A stretch of DNA of 64,000 bases, taken from contig NZ_BMPM01000001.1 of the NCBI RefSeq assembly GCF_014647595.1, forward strand, positions 248,001 through 312,000, in the 5' to 3' direction. This document shows, one piece after another, positions 8,370-18,734 of the stretch. Both the position numbers and the translations under genes were made by a program. Under the pieces are notes generated by a model, which saw only the letters and a list, made by a program, of their open reading frames with translations, searched no databases and was not told the DNA's origin. Position 1 is the stretch's first letter; each line of letters opens with the position of its first letter. The stretch comes from Paenarthrobacter histidinolovorans. GTDB taxonomy: Bacteria > Actinomycetota > Actinomycetes > Actinomycetales > Micrococcaceae.

Positions 8370-9125
8370 TTGACTTTCGACCAGGCAGGCCAACCGGATC
8401 TCTCCGTTGTGATCCCGGTCTATAACGGAGAACGGATATTGGCGGCAACAATGGCGCGCCTTTCCGGCTATCTAACCAGTGGCAACTCCGAGATCATCAT
8501 CGTGGAGAACGGATCTTCCGACAACACACTCAAGGTTGCCCGCGAGCACGCGGTGGATACTCCACACGTGAAGTTCCACGTTCTCCAAAGCGAAAAAGGG
8601 ATGGGAAACGCGTACCGGAGGGGCATCGAGGCCAGTTCCGGACGCCGTGTCCTCCTTACGGCCGATGATCTCCCCTTCGGGACCGATGATCTTGACGAGG
8701 ACGCCAAACTTGAACCAAAACCACATGTGGTCATAGGTTCCAAGGCGCACAAGAACTCAAACATCCAGCGCAGCCCCCTCCGGGGACTCACCACTTTCGG
8801 ATTCAAGACTCTCCGACAGGTGATTCTCGGGTCCAAGGTCGGTGACTCCCAAGGAACGCTCATCGTCGACGGCGGCTGGTTGCGGAGCATGGTGGAGCGT
8901 TTTGACGATCCTGGCTTCCTTTTCAGCACCCAGGTTGTCTACGCCGCTGAAAAACAGGGCTTCGACATCGTGGAAGTGCCCGTCACTTTGGCGCCCGATG
9001 ACGAACCCGGCGAAACCACCATCCGGACTGCCGACGTCGTGAAGATGTTCAAGGGCCTGGTGGCCATGCGCCGGCGCAAGGGCGAACTGGCAGCTGCTCC
9101 CAGCGCGGGGACACACGCCCCATGA
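8370..9125 (+). CDS. Family 2 glycosyltransferase
   Basis: The 251-residue cytoplasmic protein has the GT2 (GT-A fold) hallmarks: LSVVIPVYNGE at residue 11, ENGSSDNT near 49, and an acidic ADDLPFGTDD in the place of the metal-binding DxD. It resembles the soluble domain of polyprenyl-phosphate glycosyltransferases and has no membrane helix of its own. Translation starts with TTG, preceded by AGGAG four bases upstream. The stop overlaps the ATG of the next gene (ATGA), so it is coupled to the LPG-synthase-type membrane protein. I infer a role in assembling an envelope polymer or glycolipid; the donor sugar cannot be read from the sequence. Confidence 0.82.
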   Translation: MTFDQAGQPDLSVVIPVYNGERILAATMARLSGYLTSGNSEIIIVENGSSDNTLKVAREHAVDTPHVKFHVLQSEKGMGNAYRRGIEASSGRRVLLTADDLPFGTDDLDEDAKLEPKPHVVIGSKAHKNSNIQRSPLRGLTTFGFKTLRQVILGSKVGDSQGTLIVDGGWLRSMVERFDDPGFLFSTQVVYAAEKQGFDIVEVPVTLAPDDEPGETTIRTADVVKMFKGLVAMRRRKGELAAAPSAGTHAP

Positions 9126-10147
9126 CGGGATCGATCGCAGAAACACCGTCAAACGACAACGACGTGAACCTGGAACAACCTCCCGTCAAGACCACCAAAG
9201 CCAAACTGGTGGATTTTGCCCGTCGCGCCCTCGTGGTCATCGTCTTTGCCGCTGCCGTGTATTTCATCGCAGTCCAGTGGCCACAGGTCCAAGCCACCGT
9301 CTTTGCCCTGCAATGGTGGCAAGTGCTGCTTTCGCTGCTTGCCCTCATTCCCGGTGTTCTTCTGGGCATGTACATGTGGCGGGTTGTCATGGCCAGCCTG
9401 CTGAGGTCAGTGGACATCGAGCCGCAAGGCTTGGTGCTTAACCAGATTTACCTCGTCGGCCAGATCGGCAAGTATCTTCCCGGTTCCGTCTGGGCGTTTG
9501 TCCTGCAGATGGAGCTCGGCCGAAAGAACGGCATCGCGCGGGCGCAGGTCTTCGTGGCTTCCCTGGTCAGCACCGGCATCACCATCGGCGCAGCATTGGT
9601 GGTTGGAGCTTCAGCCCTGCCAATCCTTGTCCAAAGGGAACCGAACCTGCAATGGTTGTACGTCATCCTTCCCGTCGTGATTCTGGCGATGAACCCCAAC
9701 GTTGTGACGTTCCTGGTCAACTTCGTGCTGAAGGTATTCCGCCGGCCACCGCTGCCTGAGCGGATTCAGGCCAACACCATGGTCAAAGCCTTCATCCTCG
9801 GCGTCCTCATGTACCTGTGCTTCGGCCTGCACCTGTGGATCCTGGTAGGTCACGAGGCGACCCTGGACCTGGCCACATTCCTGGTCCTCACAGGTGCCCT
9901 CGCTCTTGGGATGACCCTCGGGGTGCTGGCCTTCCTGCTGCCCGCCGGCGTTGGCGCACGGGAAGCCATCCTGATCCTCGCTTTGGCCGGGATGATGAGC
10001 GCCGGTGCCGCGACCGCCATTGCCGCGCTTTCCCGGATCATGTTCACTGTTGCGGACCTGCTCTGCGTAGGAATCGCGTTCGTGCACTTCCGGTGGCGGC
10101 AGTCCGCCTCCAAGACTCCCGGAGACTCCACCTCAGAGCACAGCTGA
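9122..10147 (+). CDS. LPG-synthase-TM/UPF0104-type integral membrane protein
   Basis: The 341-residue product has about eight hydrophobic helices and a short basic cytoplasmic N-terminus. The segment GQIGKYLPGSVW near residue 115 is the signature of the lysylphosphatidylglycerol-synthase transmembrane (flippase-like) superfamily. The cytosolic aminoacyltransferase domain of true MprF is absent. Proteins of this family often sit beside GT2 enzymes and are thought to move or handle lipid-linked sugars. It overlaps the GT2 gene by ATGA. A hairpin follows its stop, but the next gene is in the same direction and may be co-transcribed by read-through. Confidence 0.8.
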   Translation: MTGSIAETPSNDNDVNLEQPPVKTTKAKLVDFARRALVVIVFAAAVYFIAVQWPQVQATVFALQWWQVLLSLLALIPGVLLGMYMWRVVMASLLRSVDIEPQGLVLNQIYLVGQIGKYLPGSVWAFVLQMELGRKNGIARAQVFVASLVSTGITIGAALVVGASALPILVQREPNLQWLYVILPVVILAMNPNVVTFLVNFVLKVFRRPPLPERIQANTMVKAFILGVLMYLCFGLHLWILVGHEATLDLATFLVLTGALALGMTLGVLAFLLPAGVGAREAILILALAGMMSAGAATAIAALSRIMFTVADLLCVGIAFVHFRWRQSASKTPGDSTSEHS

Positions 10148-10165
10148 TGCTGTGGGTCTTTTCCG

Positions 10166-10197
10166 CGCCCGGGTATCCACGATTCCCGGGCGTTCTT
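10166..10197 (+). terminator. Hairpin between the flippase-like and YfhO-like genes
   Basis: CGCCCGGG (10166-10173) pairs with CCCGGGCG (10185-10192), followed by TTCTT. It sits 18 bases after the stop codon. The T-tract is interrupted, so termination may be partial. Confidence 0.5.
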
Positions 10198-10246
10198 CGG
10201 GCCGATAATCAAACTTATGCCGCGCGCTAAGGAGCAAGGTACGACC

Positions 10247-12490
10247 ATGACAGCAGTAACCTCCGAGGCCACTGCCCAGCGCCCGCCGGTCACCAGACGG
10301 CGCTATCTCATGAAGCATGATTGGCATTGGGGCATTGTTACCGCCGTCATCGCGGCAATCTCGTCCATCATCCCCAGGCTCTTCAATCCCACGTTCTATT
10401 ACTGGGACGACATGATGCAGTCTTTCCTTCCCTTGTGGCGGCACATGGGTGAGGAAATTCGTTCGGGCAGATTCCCTTTGATGGAACCGGGCGGCTGGGT
10501 TGGCGGCAACATTGTCGCGGAGGTTGGCTACGGGATATTCAATCCCGTCAACATCGTCAACTCGGTCATAGTCTCCAACTTCGAGAACCTGTCGCTGGCG
10601 AGCTACTTCATCATCGTCCAGTTCATTGCCCTGTTGGCCTTCGGAACCTACATGCTCGCCCGGGACTACGGGTCAAACAGGCCACTGGCCCTTGCTGCCG
10701 GCGTCGCGATTCCATTCAGCGGATTCACCCTCTTCTATGAGGCGGCCCGCTGGCCTGGCGGCCTCATGGCCTTCGCCTGGATCACGGTTTTCTGGTGGTC
10801 CGTCCGCCGTTACGCGCGACGCAACACCTCTCCCTTCCTGCCGTTCCTGTTGGGCTTCCTCACCATGACAGCCGGCAATCCGTACGGAGCCATCGGCGTC
10901 ATTCTCGTCCTTGCAGCAGTGGCCATCGAGCTGATGCTGATGCGGCACTGGCGACGACTTATCCCGATCGTCATCGTGGGCGCCCTCGTGGGCCTGACCG
11001 CAGTCCTGGTCTACTTCCCCCTGCCCCTCAGCTCTGCCGTTACGGTGCGTCAGCAGAGCGAGATCCTGAACGATCTGTTCCTCTCGCCGGACATGTCGTC
11101 CCTCCTGACGATGAGTACCTCGTCCATGAGGCCCCGGATCAACAACTTCTGGGCTCCCATCGACAACGTTCCCTCAAGCTACCTGGCATGGTTCGTCCTG
11201 CCGCTGCTTCCATGGCTTGATTTCCGCAGCTTCAGGAACCGCTCCCGCCAGATCTTCAGCATCTACATCATTACCGGCATCTACTTCCTCCTGACGTTTG
11301 CCCCGTCCCAGGTACTGGTCTTCCGCTGGCCTATCCGACTCATCGAGTATGTGTACTTGGGCGTGATTGTCCTTGTGGCCGTGGTGGCATCGGCAGGCTT
11401 GAAAACCACTGCGTGGAAGAAGCGGTTGTTCATCACCGTCGCGATCCTTGGATTCGGAACCTACCGGGCATGGTCCATGGTGCCGGAGGGTGGCAAGTGG
11501 CAGTTCTTCACGCTGGCCGTCACTTTGGTGCTGGTGGTGCTCGCGATACTGGGCTGGAAGCGGTTCGGTTACCGTGGACTGGCCGCTGTCATGGTGCTCG
11601 GAACCATCGCCACTTTGGGCATGCAGTCCCGGCAGTTCGTTCCCAACAACGCAGTGGCAGGCATCGGCTCCCCCGTGGACGCCGATACGCTTCGTGACGC
11701 CACCAGCAACTACAAGGGAAACACCATCCAGGTCTTCAACACCATGAAGATCACGGGAGCCGAATTCACCGAGGGTCGCCTCCTGTACGGAAACCAGATC
11801 CTCAACGCTGACGTCAACAACAGCATGGGCCGCTACAGCGGAATCAGCTTCACGACGTACGTCAACGCCTTGTGCATGAACTACCGCGGCGAAACGTGCC
11901 CGCTTGCCTACACTGAGCTGTTCAAACAGGCATCGCCCGAAATCGACGCCACCTTGGCTGACGTCCTCCAGGTCGAAACCGTCGCCGTCCAGAAAACCCT
12001 CATCGCGCCCGACCAGCTCGACATCGCGCCGGGATGGTCGATCGTGGCGTCAGACGAGACCCGGACCATCCTCCAGCGGCAGAACCCCTTGCCGCACCCC
12101 GGCACCGTCTCATGGGTTTCTGACGGCATCACCGTCCAGGACTCAGTGCGGACAGGGAACGACGAACACGTCCAGCTTTCAGGCACCGGCAATGCTGGAA
12201 AACTGACGTTCGCGCGACTCGCCTGGCCCGGTTACACCGTCAAGGTCGACGGCGAGACGCAAAACCTCGCTCAAGGACCCGCCGGCGTCATCATGGTGGA
12301 CATCCCTGCCGGCGCCAAGTCCGTTGATATCTCCTTCACGACGCCGGGACTCACCATGGGACTGGCCGCCCAGGCAGTTGCGTGGTTCGGGATTCTGCTG
12401 TTCACCGTCTTCCACTACGTACGGCGCTATCGCCGTGGAAAGTCCGCTGGGCTGATAGTCGCAGAACCGGCCGAAAAGGTCACTGTGTAG
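10247..12490 (+). CDS. YfhO-like polytopic membrane protein
   Basis: The product (747 residues) has roughly a dozen membrane helices and resembles YfhO / GT-C-type membrane proteins. Near the N-terminus, after the first helix, is YYWDDMMQSFLPLW, an acidic exoplasmic loop like those used as catalytic centres by GT-C enzymes. Residues 480-700 form an extracytoplasmic domain. It ends with the WPGYTVKVDG motif typical of YfhO C-termini, then a last helix and a basic tail. ATG 10247 is preferred because AAGG lies seven bases upstream; ATG 10217 in the same frame precedes this site. The context with a GT2 enzyme and flippase-like protein suggests lipid-linked sugar transfer outside the membrane. 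Confidence 0.75.
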   Translation: MTAVTSEATAQRPPVTRRRYLMKHDWHWGIVTAVIAAISSIIPRLFNPTFYYWDDMMQSFLPLWRHMGEEIRSGRFPLMEPGGWVGGNIVAEVGYGIFNPVNIVNSVIVSNFENLSLASYFIIVQFIALLAFGTYMLARDYGSNRPLALAAGVAIPFSGFTLFYEAARWPGGLMAFAWITVFWWSVRRYARRNTSPFLPFLLGFLTMTAGNPYGAIGVILVLAAVAIELMLMRHWRRLIPIVIVGALVGLTAVLVYFPLPLSSAVTVRQQSEILNDLFLSPDMSSLLTMSTSSMRPRINNFWAPIDNVPSSYLAWFVLPLLPWLDFRSFRNRSRQIFSIYIITGIYFLLTFAPSQVLVFRWPIRLIEYVYLGVIVLVAVVASAGLKTTAWKKRLFITVAILGFGTYRAWSMVPEGGKWQFFTLAVTLVLVVLAILGWKRFGYRGLAAVMVLGTIATLGMQSRQFVPNNAVAGIGSPVDADTLRDATSNYKGNTIQVFNTMKITGAEFTEGRLLYGNQILNADVNNSMGRYSGISFTTYVNALCMNYRGETCPLAYTELFKQASPEIDATLADVLQVETVAVQKTLIAPDQLDIAPGWSIVASDETRTILQRQNPLPHPGTVSWVSDGITVQDSVRTGNDEHVQLSGTGNAGKLTFARLAWPGYTVKVDGETQNLAQGPAGVIMVDIPAGAKSVDISFTTPGLTMGLAAQAVAWFGILLFTVFHYVRRYRRGKSAGLIVAEPAEKVTV

Positions 12491-12510
12491 CTCCAACGCC
12501 CCCAGTCCGG

Positions 12511-12549
12511 GAAAGAGCGTCCACGCCTACGGGTGTGGGCGCTCTTTTC
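12511..12549 (+). terminator. Terminator after the YfhO-like gene
   Basis: AAGAGCGTCCACGCC pairs with GGTGTGGGCGCTCTT through two G-U pairs, and a run of T ends at 12548. It begins 21 bases after the stop codon. Confidence 0.8.
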
Positions 12550-12685
12550 ATACGCATGGGGGCCCGGGGCCTGCTACTTCCGGGGTGCTGCCCTTGCTGG
12601 GTGTCCGGCGTGCTGGGTTCACTCTCCCCTGATGCTCCCCGCCAGGGCGTCCTGACTTACGTAGCGCTTTGCTGGAGTGATGGTA

Positions 12686-12733
12686 CGCAAAAAGGCCACC
12701 GTTCCTCTGCGAAACAGAGGCACGGTGGCCTTT
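12686..12733 (-). terminator. Terminator of the galactan export operon
   Basis: AAAGGCCACCGT (12691-12702) pairs with ACGGTGGCCTTT (12722-12733), and an inner CCTCTG/CAGAGG stem extends it. Read on the minus strand it ends in a run of five T, 50 bases after the stop of the Wzt-like gene. The 140 bases between this and the previous terminator contain nothing I can identify. Confidence 0.85.
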
Positions 12734-12782
12734 CTTTGATGGCATCGAGACCCGATGACCGGGAGTTCGCTGCCTCAGAACA

Positions 12783-13511
12783 TCAGTGCTCGCGAAGCCA
12801 GGCCACTGCTTCCTCGGCGGGCCCTTCGAACTGCACGGTGCCGGATGAAAGCACCACTCCCCTGTCGCAGATCCTGGAGATCATGTCGAGGTCGTGGCTG
12901 ACTACAACCAGAGTCCGGCCCTCGTCTGAAAGCTGCTTGATCTTGGCGAGGCACTTCTTCTGGAAGGGCTCGTCGCCGACGGCGAGAATCTCGTCCACCA
13001 GGAAGATGTCCGGCTGGGTGTGGACCGCGACGGCAAAAGCCAGACGCAGGAACATACCGGAAGAATAGAACTTCACCTCGGTGTCGATGAACTGCTCGAT
13101 CTCGGAGAAGGCGACGATGTCCTCAAACTTCTCGTTGATCTCCTGTTCCGTCATGCCAAGGATTGCGGCGTTCAGGAACACGTTCTCCCTCCCGGACAGG
13201 TCCGGGTGGAAGCCCGCACCCACCTCGATGAGCCCCGCTACGCGACCTTTCGTGCGGACTGTCCCCTTGTCGGGAAGGATAACGCCGGAAATCAGCTTCA
13301 GGAGGGTGGACTTACCCGAACCATTGAAGCCCAGAAGGGCCACAGTCTCCCCTGGCTGGATTTCAAAGCTCACGTCGTGGAGGGCGTCGAACTTTCTGGT
13401 GAGATCGCCCCGCCGTCCCTTAACCAGCCAAACCAACGTCTCCTTCAAGGAGTGCGAATGGCGCAGATTGAACGTTTTCTTGAGGTCCTTGACGATTACG
13501 GCAGCACCCAT
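12783..13511 (-). CDS. wzt: Polysaccharide export ABC transporter, ATPase subunit (Wzt/RfbE-like)
   Basis: The 242-residue ATPase has Walker A GFNGSGKST (about residue 60), the signature YSSGMFLRLAFA near 147, and Walker B IFLVDEILAVGD near 170. The early 'VKGRRGD...FDALHDVSFEI' region is typical of teichoic acid/O-antigen export ATPases. It lacks the C-terminal carbohydrate-binding domain of long Wzt proteins and so resembles the short mycobacterial Rv3781 type, which has been proposed to export lipid-linked galactan. It directly follows the permease gene (stop and start adjacent) and GlfT2, supporting galactan as the cargo. The gene is the last of its operon. Confidence 0.85.
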   Translation of the reverse strand: MGAAVIVKDLKKTFNLRHSHSLKETLVWLVKGRRGDLTRKFDALHDVSFEIQPGETVALLGFNGSGKSTLLKLISGVILPDKGTVRTKGRVAGLIEVGAGFHPDLSGRENVFLNAAILGMTEQEINEKFEDIVAFSEIEQFIDTEVKFYSSGMFLRLAFAVAVHTQPDIFLVDEILAVGDEPFQKKCLAKIKQLSDEGRTLVVVSHDLDMISRICDRGVVLSSGTVQFEGPAEEAVAWLREH

Positions 13512-14369
13512 TTAGACCTCCTGCGCAAAGTGGCCCTCGAGCCGTCGGAACACGAGCTGGCCGATGATAAGGAACAATGCAGCCATCCCGAGACCGAGCA
13601 GTCCAGTCCACATCAGATGCGGAGGGAGTTCAACGGGTCGGTTGACTGTTGGATACCAGAAGGCCCAGTGGAACAATTCCACGGCTACAGTGATCGGGTT
13701 CAGTTGATAAATCACCAATACCCATTCCGGGGCCAGACGCCGGATCATGGTCCAGTCGTAAAGAACGGGTGAGGTCCAGGTGACGATCATCATCAGCATG
13801 TCGACGATGTTCTCGGCATCCCTGAAGAAAACGTTTATGGCACCGGCCAGCAACCCAAGACCCGTCGCCGTGACAGCCACAATGACGAAGCCCAATGCTG
13901 CCCCGATGAGCTGCAGGATGTCCGGATGCCAGCCTGTGAGCAGGGCTGCTGCGAGCAGGACCACCAGCTGCGGCAGGAAATGGACAGCGGCCACCCACAC
14001 TGAAGCAACCGGGAACAACTCACGCGGCAGGTAGATCTTCTTTACCAACGCAGCGTTGGAGACGATGGAACGCGTGGCATTCGAGAAAGCTTCTGAAAAG
14101 AAGTTAATGACGATGACGCCGGAGAACATGTACAGCGCGTAGTTGGGGATCTGATCCCCCACCCGCAGCACGATGCCCAAAGCAAAGAACAGCACCACGT
14201 ACTGGACCAGCGGCTTGACGTAAGACCACGCCAGTCCCAGGACCGAGCCCCGGTAACGGACGCGGAGTTCCTTGCGGACGATCAACTTGAGGAGGTACCG
14301 GCGTCGATAGACGTCGAGCAGACCAGCACCTACCCCTGGAACAGCATATGTATCAGTGGAAGTGGCCAT
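13512..14369 (-). CDS. wzm: Polysaccharide export ABC transporter, permease subunit (Wzm/RfbD-like)
   Basis: The 285-residue protein is an ABC-2 type permease with six predicted helices. It has the N-terminal amphipathic segment RRRYLLKLIVRKELRVRYRG that precedes helix 1 in O-antigen and teichoic acid exporters. It forms the membrane channel for the Wzt-like ATPase encoded immediately downstream. The upstream GlfT2 gene ends two bases before this ATG, so translation is almost certainly coupled. By analogy with mycobacterial Rv3783 it should move the undecaprenyl-linked galactan to the outer face of the membrane. Confidence 0.86.
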   Translation of the reverse strand: MATSTDTYAVPGVGAGLLDVYRRRYLLKLIVRKELRVRYRGSVLGLAWSYVKPLVQYVVLFFALGIVLRVGDQIPNYALYMFSGVIVINFFSEAFSNATRSIVSNAALVKKIYLPRELFPVASVWVAAVHFLPQLVVLLAAALLTGWHPDILQLIGAALGFVIVAVTATGLGLLAGAINVFFRDAENIVDMLMMIVTWTSPVLYDWTMIRRLAPEWVLVIYQLNPITVAVELFHWAFWYPTVNRPVELPPHLMWTGLLGLGMAALFLIIGQLVFRRLEGHFAQEV

Positions 14370-14371
14370 TG

Positions 14372-16345
14372 CTACTTGTTAGGCTCCGATGCTTCGAACG
14401 TTTCCCGCCAGGATTCCATGGAGGTAATCTCCGGAAGGGCGTCGCGGTACTGCGCGCGAAGGGTCTCCCAGTTGGAGAATAGCTGTGCATGGAGCTTGGC
14501 CGACTCAACCACCAACTGGCGGGCCATTTTGGGGTCCCTCAGGTGCCAGGAGGCTCCCGTGCCGTCAGCGTTCGAAACCACGGCACTGTCGAGGTGGGCC
14601 AGGCTCCACCATTTTCCATCCTGGTGCGCCACTTGGGCTTCCGGGTTGGCCTTGGCTGTGTCACGGACGGGAGCCAGCGTCTGCTTCAGGACGGTTTTCA
14701 CTGCCCATGGCAGCAAACCGAGCGCACCGGGCTGCTTGTAGGACTGGGGCTTCTTGGGCGGGCGCTTAAGGAAAACTTCCGGGAAGGCCGCAGGGTCGGT
14801 CTTGACCTGGGAGTCGGGGAACTCTTCACGCATGGCCCGAAGCTTCGGCATGGTGGTGGGCAGCTGCTTGTGGAGCTCACCGGGACCGGCGAGAACGTCC
14901 CGCAGGGCCATGACGCGGGCCTGCTCCGGGTAGTACTGCATCGACACCAAGTGCTTGATGTCCGTGTTCAGGCTCTCGCGGAGGATCCGTCCGCCCTTGG
15001 GGAACGGGGAGTGCAGCAGCGTAGCGATGAGCCGGTTGCGCTCATGGTAGTAGGCCTGCCAGTCGACGGAATCGTCTTTGTCTGCCCATGAGACGTGCCA
15101 TACCGCTGCGCCCGGAAGTGTCACGGTCGGGAAGCCGGCCGCCCTGGCACGGAGCGAGTATTCGGCGTCGTCCCACTTGATGAACACCGGCAGGGAGAGC
15201 CCGATGGTCTCGACCACGGCCTTGGGGATGAGGCACATCCACCAACCGTTGTAGTCGGCATCCCAGCGGCGGTGCAGCTGGGGCGTGGATCGCAGGCCTG
15301 CCTGGGAGAAGTCATGATTGCCCAGACCTTCAACGGGTCCCCAAAGGAACCTGTAGAAGTTGACCACCTCTGAGTAGGCATGAAGGACGGACTTGTTGTA
15401 CATGTCAAACATGTGTCCGCCAACGATGGTCGGTTTGCGGCAGAGATCGGCGAACGCCACTGCGCGCATCACGCCCTCTGTCTCAAGCTCAATGTCGTCG
15501 TCGAGCAGCATGACGTAGTCGCTCTTGTCGGAAACGAGCATCTCGTACATGTTGCGCGCGAAACCACCCGAACCGCCCAGGTTGCCCTGGTTGATGATCC
15601 TGAGCTGGTCTCCCATGGATTCAGCGACAGCGTCAAAGCCGTCCTCGTCGGCGACCTTCTTGTTTCCTTGGTCGACGATGATCAGTTCGGCAAGAATTTC
15701 CCGAAGACCGGCGTCTGCGTCAATCGCCTTAATGGTTTCGAGGCAGTAATCCGCTCGGTTGAAGGTGGTGACGCCCAAGGTCACACGCCCTTGGGCGCGA
15801 CCCTCATCCGGAACGGCCCAGTGAGCGCTCTTAAGGGTCATGCCGTCGCCGCCGGCGATCAGGTCAAACCAGTACCAACCGCCGTCGCCGAACGGGGCGA
15901 GCGTCAGTTCGAAGTCGTTCGAGGCGGAACCTTCGACCAACACGGAATCCACACGCTGGGACGCACCTCGGGCGTTGGAGCGGTAGACAATGATTGTTCC
16001 TTCGCCCTCGGTTTCGAGGTGAAGGACAGTCTTTGTGGCAATGGTCCATTTGCGCCAGTAGCTGGCCGGGAAAGCGTTGAAGTAAGAACCGAAGGAAAGA
16101 CGCTCGCCACGGCGGACCTGGACGGAACCACGGTCGAGGATGTCTTCCGGGTGCAGCTGCCGGGTCATGCCTACGGCCTGCACATCGGAGCTTCCCCGGC
16201 CACTCCGTTGTACTGTGCTTGTGTCCGGGTCTACATAAAGAGGGAGGGTGTCGAGGTCGCGGTTCGCCGGGAAAATGACACGCTGGACAATCCGCAGGTT
16301 CTGTTCAGTCGAACCGGGGGCGTTCACGTCGGTGGAAGCCGTCAT
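14372..16345 (-). CDS. glfT2: Galactofuranosyltransferase GlfT2
   Basis: This GT2-type polymerase adds UDP-galactofuranose units in alternating beta-1,5/1,6 linkages to a lipid-linked acceptor. The N-terminal QRVIFP motif and beta-rich domain, the LLDDDIEL metal motif at about residues 279-286, the WDDAEYSLRA catalytic-base segment near 391 and the YHERN histidine segment all match mycobacterial GlfT2 (637 residues). I prefer ATG 16345 (657 residues), with AGGAG six bases upstream. GTG 16381, which overlaps the glf stop as GTGA and has GGGAG upstream, is a real alternative. The enzyme acts at the inner membrane face and feeds the Wzm/Wzt exporter encoded downstream. Confidence 0.92.
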   Translation of the reverse strand: MTASTDVNAPGSTEQNLRIVQRVIFPANRDLDTLPLYVDPDTSTVQRSGRGSSDVQAVGMTRQLHPEDILDRGSVQVRRGERLSFGSYFNAFPASYWRKWTIATKTVLHLETEGEGTIIVYRSNARGASQRVDSVLVEGSASNDFELTLAPFGDGGWYWFDLIAGGDGMTLKSAHWAVPDEGRAQGRVTLGVTTFNRADYCLETIKAIDADAGLREILAELIIVDQGNKKVADEDGFDAVAESMGDQLRIINQGNLGGSGGFARNMYEMLVSDKSDYVMLLDDDIELETEGVMRAVAFADLCRKPTIVGGHMFDMYNKSVLHAYSEVVNFYRFLWGPVEGLGNHDFSQAGLRSTPQLHRRWDADYNGWWMCLIPKAVVETIGLSLPVFIKWDDAEYSLRARAAGFPTVTLPGAAVWHVSWADKDDSVDWQAYYHERNRLIATLLHSPFPKGGRILRESLNTDIKHLVSMQYYPEQARVMALRDVLAGPGELHKQLPTTMPKLRAMREEFPDSQVKTDPAAFPEVFLKRPPKKPQSYKQPGALGLLPWAVKTVLKQTLAPVRDTAKANPEAQVAHQDGKWWSLAHLDSAVVSNADGTGASWHLRDPKMARQLVVESAKLHAQLFSNWETLRAQYRDALPEITSMESWRETFEASEPNK

Positions 16346-16377
16346 GGCAGTCTCCTGGCTTTCGTTTGTTGTGGTGG

Positions 16378-17613
<1,236 letters not shown>

Positions 17614-17683
17614 TCAAGGCTACCCGACGTTACGATCGAATCCCGATTCGGGAGCGCGCGGAAGGAGGCCGACGATTGACCGG

Positions 17684-17723
17684 AAAAACGAACGGGAGGC
17701 GTGGCCTCCGCCAGCCTCCCGTT
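17684..17723 (-). terminator. Terminator of the WbpDEB-like operon
   Basis: AACGGGAGGC (17691-17700) pairs with GCCTCCCGTT (17714-17723). Read on the minus strand it is followed by TCGTTTTTCC. It starts 24 bases after the oxidoreductase stop and separates that operon from glf. Confidence 0.8.
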
Positions 17724-17747
17724 CAAATGTGCAAAAATCCAGCCGCG

Positions 17748-18734
17748 CTACAGCGCGACGACCGCGCCCGTTTCGGCTGATTTGAGGACCGCCTCAGCAA
17801 CGCGCAGGGTCTCAAGGCCTTCGGCCATTGTGACAATGTTCATGGACTTGCCCAGGACAGCGTCACGGAAAGCCTCATGCTCCATCTTCAGTGGTTCACG
17901 CTTGGCCAAGGCAAAACGGGTTGATGATCCCTCGGAGACACCGCGGAATGCCGCGATGGAATCCCAGTCAGTCTGGAAGGTCCCGTTCTCGACAAACGTC
18001 AGGTCCGCGGAAATCGTGTCGGCGATGTAGGCGCCACGCTCACCGAGGACGACCGTCGTGCGTTCCTTCATGGGGGAAAGCCAGTTGACGATGTGGTTGG
18101 TTACTACGCCGTCCTTGAGGTGCCCGATCGCAGTGACCATGTCCTCGTGCTCACGACCGCTCCTGGAAGTGGTGTGTGCAACGACGTTGACGAAGTTGCT
18201 CTGGGCCAACCATGCCGTGAGGTCGATGTCGTGGGTAGCAAGGTCCTTGACCACGCCAACATCGGCAATCCGGGACGGGAAGGGGCCTTGGCGTCGGGTA
18301 GAGATCTGGTAGACCTCACCAAGGTCGCCATTGGCAAGCCGTTCACGGAGGCTCTGCAGGGAGGGGTTGAAGCGTTCGATGTGCCCCACGGCGCCGATCA
18401 GGCCCTTGGAATCAAAGGCCTCAGCAATCTGGCGACCGGAAAGGGAGTCGTTGGCAATCGGCTTTTCCACCAGGCAGTGCACGCCGGCCTCAGCCAGCTG
18501 CAGGGCAACTTCTTCGTGAAGGATCGTCGGCACGGCGGCAACCGCCATGTCGATGCCCTGTTCGATGAGTTGCTCGACGGAATTGCAAACCTCCAGGCCA
18601 CTGGCAACGTTGTGGGGGTCTCCAAAAGAATCAGCGACGGCGACAAGGTCAACACCCTCAAGCTCGCGGATAACGCGTGCGTGGTGACGACCCATCATTC
18701 CAAGCCCGATGAGGCCAGCGCGCAGATTTGCCAC
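17748..18734 (-). CDS. Gfo/Idh/MocA-family sugar-nucleotide dehydrogenase (WbpB/WlbA-like)
   Basis: The 328-residue protein has an N-terminal Rossmann fold (AGLIGLGMMGRHHARV) and the Gfo/Idh/MocA signature VEKPIAND with the catalytic lysine near residue 96. The later ATHDIDLTAWL segment carries the conserved Asp/His pair. In the pathways to UDP-2,3-diacetamido-hexuronic acids this family oxidises C3 of UDP-GlcNAc(A) with NAD(P). The GTG start shares one base with the stop of the aminotransferase gene. The order acetyltransferase, aminotransferase, dehydrogenase supports the WbpB-like role. A WbpA-like 6-dehydrogenase is not in the window, so the exact sugar is uncertain. Confidence 0.8.
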   Translation of the reverse strand: MANLRAGLIGLGMMGRHHARVIRELEGVDLVAVADSFGDPHNVASGLEVCNSVEQLIEQGIDMAVAAVPTILHEEVALQLAEAGVHCLVEKPIANDSLSGRQIAEAFDSKGLIGAVGHIERFNPSLQSLRERLANGDLGEVYQISTRRQGPFPSRIADVGVVKDLATHDIDLTAWLAQSNFVNVVAHTTSRSGREHEDMVTAIGHLKDGVVTNHIVNWLSPMKERTTVVLGERGAYIADTISADLTFVENGTFQTDWDSIAAFRGVSEGSSTRFALAKREPLKMEHEAFRDAVLGKSMNIVTMAEGLETLRVAEAVLKSAETGAVVAL

